Assembly (NCBI GenBank): GCA_013297755.1
Contig: JAAFIH010000002.1
Coordinates: 147,415 to 211,414 of the forward strand
Direction of reading: 5' to 3'
Source of the DNA: Cytophagales bacterium
GTDB taxonomy: Bacteria; Bacteroidota; Bacteroidia; Cytophagales; UBA9547
DNA length: 64,000 nt
A program made the translations under genes and the position numbers. This document shows positions 26,201 to 34,583 of the stretch, one piece after another. The notes beneath the pieces are model-generated. The model was not told the DNA's origin and ran no database searches. It saw nothing but the letters and a program-made list of their open reading frames with translations. Numbering within the stretch: the first letter of the stretch is position 1; every line of letters begins with the position of its first letter.

Positions 26201-27263
26201 TATTCATCAAAATACGGTATGGCGTACCCGAGAGATGGATGCGAATTTTGGCTTTGAGTTCTTTACTAATTTCTTTGAAATCATCAATAGAAATATCGTT
26301 TAATTTTAATTCGTTTATAAGGTCTTTGGCTTTTATTTTATTTTCATTCAACACTTTGCCATACTCTGAGGCTCTAGCTCCAAAATGGGTTTCATCGATG
26401 AGCAATAGGTCAATTTTATTTTCAAATATTTCTTTATGTTTAGATTTTATAGTATCGCCTTGCAAATCTTGTAGGGTAAGAAATATAACTATTTTTTCAT
26501 TTGCTTTTTGTTTTTCAATGATGATAGCATTGTTTGAAAGCAGGCTTGAGCTATCCAAAAAACAAAAACCCTCAAATTTTTGGTGGCTTTCTACCGTTTT
26601 TTTCCATTCTTCTTTTACATCAGCTTTGGCCGAAACTACCAAAACCAACTGAGCGTTCATTTCTACGGCACAGCACATAGATGTAAACGATTTGCCAAAA
26701 CGCATCACTGCATACATCAACAAATTTGTGCGACCCTGGTGGATGGCTTTTCTAAAATTATCTACCGTTTGTTGCTGATTTGGGCGTAGAGGGTAGTTTT
26801 CGGTACGTGTATACGTATGGGTAAGAGGGATTGGGCTTTCGTCAAAACGATAATACTGGTATTTGGTATCGTTGTTTTGGTGTGCTTTTAAGATGTCTTC
26901 TATGGCAGCTTTTAGGTCATTTTCGGTTGCATTTTCAAAAAATTCGTTAGAATAATAGGGTATATTTTTTAATGCGTTTGGCTTTAATCTACTTCTTTTT
27001 AAATCATTTTCTAAAAAAAAGTGAACAGCAAAATCTCTAAAAAAAGTTTCATTATCTACTTTTGCTATGTTTTCAAATTTTTTTTCAAGGTTAGGGAAAT
27101 ATTTACGCCATTCGTTTAATCTCGTTTCGATAGGTCTGTAGGTATCGCCAACTTTTAGGTAATTGGGAATTGTTTGGGTAGAAAAAGCATAAATTTGAGG
27201 TTCAACTCTACCAACGATTAAATTATTGAGAATATTTACATTTATATATCTTGAATCAGTCAT
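23289..27263 (-). CDS. GIY-YIG-like nuclease, helicase and N6-adenine methylase fusion (restriction-modification)
   Basis: A 1324-residue multidomain protein. Residues about 20-90 resemble a T5orf172/GIY-YIG nuclease (PQIYAFS, NYLKVGD, RLNEW, and Glu72). A superfamily 2 helicase follows: ATP-binding YAVMRFGKSF (184-193), DETH (290-293) and LSGTPYRIL (345-353). After a low-complexity Pro/Asp/Thr linker (about 750-790) comes an N6-adenine methylase with motif IV NPPYQ (from 991) in VIVGNPPYQLKG; the last 200 residues may recognise the target. It is 3 bp downstream of a second restriction-system gene. Nuclease, translocase and methylase in one chain resemble type ISP/III logic, but the domain order is unusual. 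Confidence 0.82.
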   Translation of the reverse strand: MTDSRYINVNILNNLIVGRVEPQIYAFSTQTIPNYLKVGDTYRPIETRLNEWRKYFPNLEKKFENIAKVDNETFFRDFAVHFFLENDLKRSRLKPNALKNIPYYSNEFFENATENDLKAAIEDILKAHQNNDTKYQYYRFDESPIPLTHTYTRTENYPLRPNQQQTVDNFRKAIHQGRTNLLMYAVMRFGKSFTSMCCAVEMNAQLVLVVSAKADVKEEWKKTVESHQKFEGFCFLDSSSLLSNNAIIIEKQKANEKIVIFLTLQDLQGDTIKSKHKEIFENKIDLLLIDETHFGARASEYGKVLNENKIKAKDLINELKLNDISIDDFKEISKELKAKIRIHLSGTPYRILMNSEFTNDDIIAFYQFTNIAEDQKKWDLDNLNKDHIKEWDNPYYGFPQMIRFAFNPNESSQKKMEELKKQGITYAFSELLKPQSISIDKAKNLHKKFVHPQEILDLLKVIDGTATDANILSFLDYDKIKEGKMCRHIVCVLPFRASCDAMQDLIQNNSFKHLSQYQIINISGVELDKSLKDTQAIQAKIKKCESENIKTITLTVNRMLTGSTVPEWDTMLYLKDTASPQEYDQAIFRLQNQYIKVLTEPNGDVVKFNMKPQTLLVDFNPNRMFVMQEEKAQIYNANTEKDGNLKLIERLNRELEVSPIIHINKDKLVQVNPTDILNAVREYSSNRSVLDEAKQIPLDFSLLNIDAIRQEIERQNEIGSNDGLKIKPHQKPGDGDEINFPPVPPETDKPGGDTKPTIETQKTEENDTNEASLRKKFASYYSRILFFAFCTQAKIISLQEIIDLIEKDKESKRIAANLDLNIEILKLLRSNLQYYILSKLEYKIQNINSLANDTSLAPIERASRAMKKFTRLSESEIVTPDTVADKIIDSLPANAITKNTKILDIASKQGEFVYAVYKKYGKSIANKFYSIPTSKIAYEFTRKVYKLLELDMELIEEHYTSYDLIKENDYVEKDTMKINGKKLKFDVIVGNPPYQLKGGSGGNNDAPIFQIFSEIANNLSQINSLIMPSRWFTSGRENLLSDFRNKMLNNIKIQRLEVYSDSNDLFTGIDLKGGTCILMINKSYDGLCNYIYNSNGKISESQINLNTFEILVRDPKLSVIIEKLEKNRISKKYKTVDLIVSSDTPFKIPSNPKESKKTPFDVYSFSNEEHNTLLYHIENGKRKIEYVKISDIVKNKEDVDKHKVFLTGSGGSGIDSKVLGYPEYAPKNSVCSQSYLYSAFETENEAKNFIKYIKTKFLRILVSAIKITQSASNKVYKFVPLQNFTSESDIDWSKSISEIDKQLYKKYELTDQEIAFIEEMIKQM

Positions 27264-27266
27264 GGT

Positions 27267-28250
27267 TTATTTTTCTAAAAGAGATATAAATTTAACTGGT
27301 TTTTGTACACTCCAATCCATGATATGGCAATAGATGCCACTATGTTTTTTTATATTGTTTTGAAAACAGCCTTCGCAAAAAGTAGAAACAGTTTTTATTT
27401 CTCCAAACAAATTTTCTTGAACTTTGGTAGTGCCAGTACAACTATTGGGTATTGTGCCTTTGAGGCCATCCATTTGCCAGATATTCCAAGAAATAATTTC
27501 TGCTATTGTTTGGATATTTTCTAAAGTAGGTTCTGTGCCAAACTTGAGGCTATAATTTTCAATAAATGTAATCAGTAGAGCCTCACGAGCCAAAAGTAAA
27601 CTATCGCCTTGCCACTCAAAACCATAAATGTTTTTATAGGCAATTTCAGTAGCATTTAACCAATGATTTAATGTGTTTACATTTTCATTTATTACCCTTA
27701 ATTTTCGATCCAAAAGACCAATTCTATCTTCTATTTTAATACTTTTGCCAGTGGTGGTATCGTATCGGCTCACAATATATGGTGCTTCGCCACAGGTTAT
27801 TTCTAGGCGAGTATCCAGCACATATTCTTGCCACGTTTTGCCTTCTGGGAAAGTAATTTTTTCTCGGTTTGTTTCCCAAGATTTTGTTTTTTGGTTGATG
27901 ACGATTTCTGTATTAAAAACACCCACTTTGCCAAACCAAGCATTGTCTATCAAATTATTCATATTATTGCAAATCCAAGAAGGCGTAAAAACTTCAGCCA
28001 TCTCTTTGGAGCGAGCTTGTTGCAAAACTTTGTCTTTATGAACCCTGGGCATAATCACATTTCCTTTTTCGCCAGTAATGGCCTCTCTCACAATTTCGGC
28101 ATTGTAAGTGTATAATTGGCCTAGATGTTTATAGTTTTCTGTGGCCCAAAAAATATTTTTTTTTGTAGTTTGGTCTTTTAAAAGAATATCAAGAATAGTA
28201 GGATATTTCTCTATCAATTCGTTTTCTAATATGTCGATTACTACTTGCAC
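27267..28250 (-). CDS. Restriction system partner, degenerate methylase-like subunit
   Basis: A 327-residue protein of the kind usually annotated as restriction endonuclease subunit M. It contains RSKEMAEVFTPSWICNNMNNLID, which resembles the N-terminal part of N6-adenine methylases just before the SAM-binding motif, but lacks an NPPY catalytic motif, so it cannot act as a complete methylase alone. Several Cys residues cluster at the C terminus (CEGC, YCHIM) and may bind a metal. It precedes the large fusion gene by 3 bp and is its presumed partner. The start codon is GTG. Confidence 0.68.
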   Translation of the reverse strand: MQVVIDILENELIEKYPTILDILLKDQTTKKNIFWATENYKHLGQLYTYNAEIVREAITGEKGNVIMPRVHKDKVLQQARSKEMAEVFTPSWICNNMNNLIDNAWFGKVGVFNTEIVINQKTKSWETNREKITFPEGKTWQEYVLDTRLEITCGEAPYIVSRYDTTTGKSIKIEDRIGLLDRKLRVINENVNTLNHWLNATEIAYKNIYGFEWQGDSLLLAREALLITFIENYSLKFGTEPTLENIQTIAEIISWNIWQMDGLKGTIPNSCTGTTKVQENLFGEIKTVSTFCEGCFQNNIKKHSGIYCHIMDWSVQKPVKFISLLEK

Positions 28251-28715
28251 TTGTGTATGAATGGTATTGGTTTATTTATTTTATAAATGTAATAAGTTTT
28301 ATCTTTTTATACGAGAATATTTCAGTTGATTTTGATTTTATCCCTTTCAACTTTAGAAATGTTGAGTTGCGAATTTAGCTTATATTTTATAATTTCTTAT
28401 TTTGAATTTCAAAATTGTATTTTTGTGTTTTGTTTAATCCTTATAATTATTTAAAATTTGTTGGAGAGAAGCTAAAACTAACTCAAGGATAGTTATTTGT
28501 GATTTACTAAAAAATGTCAATGTATTATTTTTCTTGGTCTTAAAATATTTATAAGTGTCTTTATTTATTGATATTGAAAGAATATAGCATTTATATATTA
28601 TATTTAAAAATAAAGTAAAATTACTTTTATTTATTTTTAATTAAATAAAATTGCTAATCACAACTTAGTTTACAATTTTTGCATTGGTTAAATTTTTATT
28701 TTATAATTAATTTTA
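28251..28715. other. Long AT-rich intergenic region
   Basis: 465 bp between the divergent restriction operon and the Nudix gene. It must hold the promoters of both. A TATTTTTG (28418-28425) resembles a plus-strand -7 element but no TTG lies at the right distance. No coding frame, tRNA or strong hairpin was found. Confidence 0.4.
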
Positions 28716-29381
28716 ATGAAACTGTTTATAAACAACAAAAGAGTAAAATTTTTGCATGAATCCAAATCTTTGAATAATAGTAATTATTCTAATTTTATAA
28801 ACATAAAAGAAAATGTGGGTAGAGAGCCATTGATGGGCAAAGTTTTGGTGTATAAGTCTGATAATGAATCGATTAAGTCTTTTTTAAAATTATTGGAAAC
28901 CCCTATTTTTTCAAACGTACATACCATTCATTTTTTGGTAGAAGATGTTAGCAAAATAGTAAAATGTATCAAAAAAGAATATAAAATAATAAAAGCAGCT
29001 GGAGGTGTTGTTGTCAAAAACAATCAAATATTGATGATTTATAGATTAGGAAACTGGGATTTGCCAAAAGGAAAGCTCGAAAATGAAGAAAACGAAGATT
29101 TTGCTGCTCTTAGAGAGGTTTATGAAGAGTGTGGTATTGTGGCTCTAATCCAAACTAAATTATGCACCACATGGCACACTTACACTGATAAAGACAAAAA
29201 AATATTAAAAAAAACAACTTGGTATATCATGCAAAATTACGATGATACTCAAATGAAACCTCAAACTGAAGAAGGAATAGAAAAAATTGAATGGACTGAT
29301 GTAGCAGACATTGATTCTAAACTCAAAAATAGCTACCTTTCACTAAAATATGTACTGAAAAAATACAAAAAAACGATTTAA
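28716..29381 (+). CDS. Nudix hydrolase with an N-terminal extension
   Basis: A 221-residue protein. The Nudix box runs from about 119 to 141 (GKLENEEN..AALREVYEECG), with the expected G-x5-E-x7-RE-U-x-EE-x-G-U spacing, so it should hydrolyse a nucleoside diphosphate linked to another moiety. The first 90 or so residues form a separate basic domain with no recognised family, a layout seen in many Bacteroidota Nudix proteins. It lies 7 bp ahead of lgt and is probably co-transcribed. Substrate unknown. Confidence 0.88.
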   Translation: MKLFINNKRVKFLHESKSLNNSNYSNFINIKENVGREPLMGKVLVYKSDNESIKSFLKLLETPIFSNVHTIHFLVEDVSKIVKCIKKEYKIIKAAGGVVVKNNQILMIYRLGNWDLPKGKLENEENEDFAALREVYEECGIVALIQTKLCTTWHTYTDKDKKILKKTTWYIMQNYDDTQMKPQTEEGIEKIEWTDVADIDSKLKNSYLSLKYVLKKYKKTI

Positions 29382-29388
29382 TTTATAT

Positions 29389-30207
29389 ATGTTAAACTTT
29401 ATTACTTGGGATGTAAACCCAGAAATAGTAAGATTGGGTACTTTTGCTATACGTTGGTATGGGGTGCTTTTTGCAGCTGGTTTTTTGATTGGCCAACAAT
29501 TGATAGAATATTTTTTTAAACTTGAAAATAGAGATAAAAAAGATTTAGACAATTTATTACTATACATGGTTTTTTCTACCATTATTGGGGCTAGGCTTGG
29601 TCATTGTTTTTTTTATGAACCAGAATATTACTTGGCCAACCCTTTATCTATTTTCAAAGTTTGGGAAGGTGGCTTGGCAAGTCATGGAGCCACTGCTGGT
29701 ATTTTGATAGGTATTTATATATTTTCGAGGCGTTATCAAGGCTATACTTGGCTATATTTATTGGATAGACTTGTGATTGTGATTGCTCTTGGGGGTTGTT
29801 TTATAAGACTTGGCAATTTAATGAACTCTGAAATTGTGGGCAAACCTACTGCTGCTCCTTGGGGATTTATTTTTAGTAAAAATAGCAATAGCATTACTGG
29901 TTTTGCCGAAGATTTTGCTAGGCATCCATCGCAGTTGTATGAATCTATTTTTTGCTTCTTTTTATTTTTATTATTACTTTTCTTGTATCTCAAAATGAAA
30001 GAAGCTACGCCTTATGGTCGAATTTTTGGGTTGTTTGTAGTCTTATTATTTACCCAACGTATTTTAAATGAATTTACCAAAGAAAATCAAGTTGATTTTG
30101 AAAATGCTCTACCCCTAAATATGGGTCAGTTGTTGAGTATACCTATGGTAATATTTGGAATTTTTGTGCTTTACAAAAGTTTTACCAAAAAGCCTTTGCA
30201 GATATAA
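29389..30207 (+). CDS. lgt: Prolipoprotein diacylglyceryl transferase
   Basis: Moves a diacylglyceryl group from phosphatidylglycerol to the lipobox cysteine of lipoprotein precursors in the inner membrane. The 272-residue protein has about seven hydrophobic segments and the family signatures IRWYGVLFAAGFLIG, VWEGGLASHGA with its conserved His, GCFIRLGNLMNSEIVGKPT and ARHPSQLYE. The window has several predicted substrates (DUF4403 protein, di-haem peroxidase, OmpA-PD40 protein). Confidence 0.95.
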   Translation: MLNFITWDVNPEIVRLGTFAIRWYGVLFAAGFLIGQQLIEYFFKLENRDKKDLDNLLLYMVFSTIIGARLGHCFFYEPEYYLANPLSIFKVWEGGLASHGATAGILIGIYIFSRRYQGYTWLYLLDRLVIVIALGGCFIRLGNLMNSEIVGKPTAAPWGFIFSKNSNSITGFAEDFARHPSQLYESIFCFFLFLLLLFLYLKMKEATPYGRIFGLFVVLLFTQRILNEFTKENQVDFENALPLNMGQLLSIPMVIFGIFVLYKSFTKKPLQI

Positions 30208-30254
30208 ATATGCCATTTTTTAAACATTTTTTGTATTAATTTGTTATACAACCT

Positions 30255-30725
30255 ATGATAAATGAAGAAAACGAGCAGGCCATAGGGCAATTATATACTG
30301 GTATTATTGATCCCAAAAAAACGGTCGAAAATCCTGGCCTTATTGCATTTGCTCATACTGTGGGTGGTGCTATTATAAGACCAGAAGACGCAGGTAAAAT
30401 CAAAAGTAAGTCTCTTACATCTATGCGCCAGCAAACAGATATGCAGATGGGACAACTCTACAAACAAATGCAACTTATTGCTGAGCAAGCCAACCATATC
30501 AAAAAAAGAGTTGAAATTTCTGAAAGAATCTATCAAACTGAAATGAAATTTGAGCCACTTATCAGTCATAGTTATTTTTTATACGAACGAGAAGATGGTA
30601 CAGACTTTATGTCTATGATTGCACCCAACGAGTGGGGGAGAAGTAAGAAATTTGCAAGGTGTATATCCAAAGTTACACTACTTGCTGACCACACTTGGGA
30701 GGTGTCTGATGTAGATTTGCAGTAA
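30255..30725 (+). CDS. DUF2452 family protein
   Basis: A 156-residue cytoplasmic protein matching DUF2452, a family confined to Bacteroidota and relatives. Recognisable segments: VENPGLIAFAHTVGGAIIRPED, the coiled-coil MRQQTDMQMGQLYKQMQLIAEQA and the C-terminal SMIAPNEWGRS. Function is unknown. It is the last gene of a rightward group (Nudix, lgt) with 47 bp before it and converges on the thioesterase gene, leaving 2 bp. Confidence 0.82.
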   Translation: MINEENEQAIGQLYTGIIDPKKTVENPGLIAFAHTVGGAIIRPEDAGKIKSKSLTSMRQQTDMQMGQLYKQMQLIAEQANHIKKRVEISERIYQTEMKFEPLISHSYFLYEREDGTDFMSMIAPNEWGRSKKFARCISKVTLLADHTWEVSDVDLQ

Positions 30726-30727
30726 AA

Positions 30728-31153
30728 TTAGGATTTCTTTTTGTCCATTACAGCCACTGTCAGGCGACTTACACACACAAGTTCGTTTTGTTCGTTTTTA
30801 ATTTTAATTTCCCAAACGTGTGTTCTTTTTCCGATATGCAGTGCTTGAGCTTTGCCATATACATAACCTGAAGTAGCACTTTTGAGATGGTTTGCGTTTA
30901 CTTCTATGCCCACAGCATATTGTTTTTCTCTATTTACACACAGATTGGAGGCCAAGCTACCCAAAGATTCGGCCAATACTACTGAGGCTCCACCATGCAA
31001 AAGTCCCAAAGGTTGCTTTGTGCGTTCATCAACAGGCATTTTTCCACATAAATAATCAGCACCTATTTCAGTATATTCTATACCCAAATGTTTAGTAATA
31101 TTAATGTGAAATTGGGTATTAAGTGTATCTAAACTTATATTTTGATCAAGCAT
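30728..31153 (-). CDS. Hotdog-fold acyl-CoA thioesterase (PaaI/MenI type)
   Basis: A 141-residue single hotdog domain. It has the signature HGGASVVLAESLGSLASN (catalytic region after the His-Gly-Gly) and GIEVNANHLKSATSGYVYGKA with the conserved N-x-x-H-L. The closest pathways are phenylacetate degradation (PaaI) and menaquinone synthesis (1,4-dihydroxy-2-naphthoyl-CoA hydrolase); the neighbourhood does not decide between them. It follows the tail-anchored receiver gene by 6 bp. Confidence 0.85.
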   Translation of the reverse strand: MLDQNISLDTLNTQFHINITKHLGIEYTEIGADYLCGKMPVDERTKQPLGLLHGGASVVLAESLGSLASNLCVNREKQYAVGIEVNANHLKSATSGYVYGKAQALHIGKRTHVWEIKIKNEQNELVCVSRLTVAVMDKKKS

Positions 31154-31159
31154 AAAAAA

Positions 31160-31639
31160 TTACTTAGCACTTGTAAAAAAATAAAATAAGGCCACAAATA
31201 ACATAGCAATAGCAAGTCCTATGTAAATAAATATTTTGTTTTTAACAAAAAATGAAATATCACCTTTTTTCTTAGCTATAATTTCATTGATGTTTTTTAA
31301 TAAATTCTGAAAAGCATTGTGTTCTTTGTTTAGATAAGCATAAACACCAGAGTTTAGGTATTGAATACAAACCGAAATATCAGACTGCCCAGAGAGTACT
31401 ATAATCTCTGCTTGTTTAGATTTATCTTTAATTTTAGTAATATATTTTAGAGATTGCTCATCTTCTAAGATGTGATCCAAAATAATAATATCGAAAGATT
31501 CGCTAGAATCTAGTTTTTCAATCAAGGACTTACATGTAGGAACACAGACGATATCAAAGTTTTCTAAATTGTTTTTGAGATACTCTGTAAGAGCAATTTC
31601 ATCCACTTTATTGTCTTCTGCTAACAGAATTTTAAGCAT
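31160..31639 (-). CDS. Receiver domain with a C-terminal membrane anchor
   Basis: A 159-residue response regulator. Asp9 and Asp55 (IIILDH) form the phosphorylation site and Lys105 is in YLNKEH. Instead of a DNA-binding output the chain ends in a basic linker (KKKGDISFFVKNK) and one hydrophobic helix of about 20 residues (IFIYIGLAIAMLFVALFYFF) at the very C terminus, the arrangement of a tail-anchored protein, so the receiver would sit on the cytoplasmic side of the membrane. The kinase is not in the neighbourhood. A TATATTTG sits at 31679-31686 (minus strand) as a possible -7 element. Confidence 0.82.
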   Translation of the reverse strand: MLKILLAEDNKVDEIALTEYLKNNLENFDIVCVPTCKSLIEKLDSSESFDIIILDHILEDEQSLKYITKIKDKSKQAEIIVLSGQSDISVCIQYLNSGVYAYLNKEHNAFQNLLKNINEIIAKKKGDISFFVKNKIFIYIGLAIAMLFVALFYFFTSAK

Positions 31640-31746
31640 CTTTATTTAAAATTACAATCTTAAATCTAACTATTTTTACAAATATATCATAACTAAACTA
31701 ATATAGTAAAGTAAAGTTGATTTTTTTTTATTGAAATGCTATTTTT

Positions 31747-32502
31747 TTATTTTTTGATAAAATAAGGAGTAATAAATTGCATTAATTTTCTTATAGGTTT
31801 CATCCAAAAAGTAAAAAAATAGGGCTGTATATTGTTTTCTATCCAAGCATTTTTGTCTTCATGATTGGCTTTTATTCTATTTAATAGAGTAACATTGCTT
31901 TTGCCGCCAATTTGCATTTTTACGGTTACTTTTGGCAGATATATTACTTTGCATTTTTGAATATAAAGGTACCTAAGCATTAGTTCGTAATCAGCTGCAA
32001 TTTTAAATTTTGTGTTGTATAGTTGGTGGTCGAGGTAATATTTTTTAGTACAATAAAAAGTAGGGTGTGGGGGCATCCAACCAAATTGAAATTTTGTGGC
32101 AGAAAAAGAGCCAGAAATCCAGTGTCTATAAATTTTCTCGCCATTTACATATTGCAAATCTGCATATAGTGCCTCAGGGTTGTGTAATTCAAACATTTGA
32201 TGAATATCATATAAAGCATCTTTGTAAGCAAAAACATCGTCAGCATGCAACAAACCTATAATTTGGCCATTGGCATTTCTTATTCCTTTGTTGATGGCAT
32301 CATAAATGCCAGCATCTGGTTCTGATATTACTTTTGCAATTTTATTAGCATATTTTGAGATTATTTGTAAGGTATTGTCTGTAGATTTACCATCAACTAT
32401 GATATATTCAATATCTGAAAATGTTTGGCTCAAAACCGAACAAATGGTGCGTTCTATGGTTTTTTCACTATTAAAACATACAGTTATTAAACTTATTTTC
32501 AT
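31747..32502 (-). CDS. Family 2 glycosyltransferase
   Basis: A 251-residue GT-A fold enzyme that transfers a sugar from a nucleotide donor to a glycan or lipid acceptor. It starts with KISLITVCFNSEKTIERTICSVLSQTF and has IIVDGKSTDNT, EPDAGIYDAINKGI and the metal-binding LLHADDVF. The C terminus is basic and hydrophobic and may contact the membrane. It stands alone; no other polysaccharide genes are near. Substrate unknown. Confidence 0.9.
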   Translation of the reverse strand: MKISLITVCFNSEKTIERTICSVLSQTFSDIEYIIVDGKSTDNTLQIISKYANKIAKVISEPDAGIYDAINKGIRNANGQIIGLLHADDVFAYKDALYDIHQMFELHNPEALYADLQYVNGEKIYRHWISGSFSATKFQFGWMPPHPTFYCTKKYYLDHQLYNTKFKIAADYELMLRYLYIQKCKVIYLPKVTVKMQIGGKSNVTLLNRIKANHEDKNAWIENNIQPYFFTFWMKPIRKLMQFITPYFIKK

Positions 32503-32560
32503 ATATTAATCATAATTTAAAAAAAAATATTTTAAAATAATATTACAAATAAAAGTAATA

Positions 32561-34540
32561 TTATTCAATTACATCAATTATTTTAAATTCAGTTCTTCGA
32601 TTTACTTGATGCTCTTCTTCTGTTTGAGCATCTTTTATTCTATGTTTAGTTTCGCCATATCCTACTGGTTTTATACGTTTGGCTTCTACGCCATTTTTTA
32701 CAATGTATTCTACGGCAGATTTTGCTCTGTTTTGAGATAATTTTAGGTTATAGGCATCGTTTCCTCGAGCGTCTGTATGTGAGCCAAGTTCTACCACTAC
32801 ACCTTTGTTTTTGGTCATAAAATCTATCAATAATTGCAAATCAGGCTCTGCATCATGTCTTATATCTGCCTTGTTGTAGTCATAATAAATATGTTCTAAC
32901 ACAATTTCTTGGCCAATTTGAATTTTTTGTAAATTGATTTTAGTTTCATAAAATCTGTTGATTAAGGCAGGCGAAACTGAATCTTTTTTGTAAGAATAAT
33001 TTAAAGTTTTAAATGTAGCTGTATTAGAAAAGTAACCTTGTTTTTCGGCCATTAAATTATATTCTTTTAGTGAGTCAATAGGAATAGTAATTTTGCCATC
33101 CAATCCAACAAAATCTTTGAAATATACTTTTGCAGAATCAATTTTTGCTGTTACAAATGCACTATCTAGGGTTTTAGCTATGGTGTCGGTAGAGGATTTT
33201 TGGGTTATTTGTACAACTAAGTAATCCTTTATCACTTTCACAACTGGTTTTGGGGGTGGTATTTCGTAAACAAATGAATATATGTCATCATCGCCTTTGC
33301 CGCCTGCTCTATTTGAGGCAAAATAACCTGAGTTTTTGTCCTTATAAGCTATTCCAAAATCGTCTGAAGGGCCATTGATATTCATTCCAAGATTTATAAT
33401 ATTGGTTTCTTTGGTTACAGTATCTTTGAAAAGTGCAAAAATATCAAGCCCACCCAAGCCTGGATGTCCATCAGAGGCGAAAAAAAATCGTCCATCATTA
33501 CGTTGGTATGGAAACATTTCGTTGCCAGGTGTATTGATTTCTTTGCCCATATTTTTGGGTTTATCCCAAGTGCCAAGACTGTCTGACCATACAGATTTGT
33601 ATAAATCCACGCCACCATATCCCCCTTTTCGGTTAGATGCAAAGTACAAAATTTTGCCATCTGGCGATAGGGCAGGACTAGTTTCCCAATATCTACTATC
33701 CGAAATCGTAGATATAACTTTGGGTTGTTGCCATTCGCCATCTCTGAGGTCTGTGGAGTATAATTCGGTTTCTACGCCAGATTTTCTTTTTCCATCGTTG
33801 CTTCTTACAAAAATAATACTGCTGCCATCTGGCAAAATAGCTGGGCAGGCTTCGTGGGTTCTATTTTGGTTGATTTTTTCTCCAAAATCTTTTTTTACGC
33901 CTGATTCTTCGGTTATGCCATCAAACTTAAATTGATAAATATCTGTAAAACCAGACCCAATAGCTGTATATTCAAATTGATTGTTGGATGCAGTGTAGAT
34001 TAAATCACCCTCTTTGGATACCTGTGGGGCATATTCTGGGCCATCAGTATTTATATCGTTTCCCATATTTTTTACTTTGTAGTACACATCTTTTTGCATC
34101 AACACATATATAGTATCCAAAAATTGAGATTCTTTTTTGGCCATCTCTACTAAAGAAGTGTTTGCTCCATTTTTTGCATAGCTTTCAAAAAAGTTTTTAG
34201 AATTGATATAATCACCATTAGCTTTGAGGCATTTAGCAAGATTAAATGTAAGTTTATCTTCTTTGCTACCAGCATTGAGTGCATTAGAGTAATATTTTGC
34301 AGCTTCAATATTACGATTGGTTAGTCTAAAATTTTCAGCAATCAAGTAATTTAGTTTTGATTTGGTACCGCCTTTTTCTAGAGATAATTTAAAATATTCA
34401 GTAGAGGCATTGTACTCGCCTTGTTGTAGTTTAGCAAGTCCTTTTTTATAGGCTTTATTAGCTGCATTACCACATTGTAGAAACTGTAAAACACAAAAAT
34501 ACAAAACAATTTTAATACCAATATTTATACTTTTTTTCAT
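32561..34540 (-). CDS. TPR-PD40-OmpA lipoprotein, PorE-like
   Basis: A 659-residue envelope protein. Signal peptide with lipobox LQCG (Cys near 23), TPR repeats (about 30-130), a beta-propeller with PD40/WD40-like repeats (about 165-425; ETSPALSPDGKILYFASNRKGGYGG and others), a carboxypeptidase-regulatory-like region (about 430-545) and a C-terminal OmpA domain (about 550-659) that binds peptidoglycan (GSHTDARGNDAYNLKLSQNRA). This is the domain order of PorE, which links the type IX secretion machinery to the cell wall. A general envelope role is the alternative. Confidence 0.85.
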   Translation of the reverse strand: MKKSINIGIKIVLYFCVLQFLQCGNAANKAYKKGLAKLQQGEYNASTEYFKLSLEKGGTKSKLNYLIAENFRLTNRNIEAAKYYSNALNAGSKEDKLTFNLAKCLKANGDYINSKNFFESYAKNGANTSLVEMAKKESQFLDTIYVLMQKDVYYKVKNMGNDINTDGPEYAPQVSKEGDLIYTASNNQFEYTAIGSGFTDIYQFKFDGITEESGVKKDFGEKINQNRTHEACPAILPDGSSIIFVRSNDGKRKSGVETELYSTDLRDGEWQQPKVISTISDSRYWETSPALSPDGKILYFASNRKGGYGGVDLYKSVWSDSLGTWDKPKNMGKEINTPGNEMFPYQRNDGRFFFASDGHPGLGGLDIFALFKDTVTKETNIINLGMNINGPSDDFGIAYKDKNSGYFASNRAGGKGDDDIYSFVYEIPPPKPVVKVIKDYLVVQITQKSSTDTIAKTLDSAFVTAKIDSAKVYFKDFVGLDGKITIPIDSLKEYNLMAEKQGYFSNTATFKTLNYSYKKDSVSPALINRFYETKINLQKIQIGQEIVLEHIYYDYNKADIRHDAEPDLQLLIDFMTKNKGVVVELGSHTDARGNDAYNLKLSQNRAKSAVEYIVKNGVEAKRIKPVGYGETKHRIKDAQTEEEHQVNRRTEFKIIDVIE

Positions 34541-34583
34541 TTTTATGTAAGATTTTTAATTATTAAATTAAAACATTTTAATA

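Noticed and set aside
25384..26652. Several long frames antisense to the helicase region
   Set aside because: The opposite strand has intact helicase motifs in a continuous frame, so these are shadows.
28418..28425. TATTTTTG as promoter of the Nudix gene
   Set aside because: The only nearby TTG is 13 bp away, too close for the consensus, and the gene start is about 290 bp further.
33375..33935. 186-codon frame antisense to the PorE-like gene
   Set aside because: Shadow of the PD40 repeats; Ser/Pro-rich, no recognisable domain.
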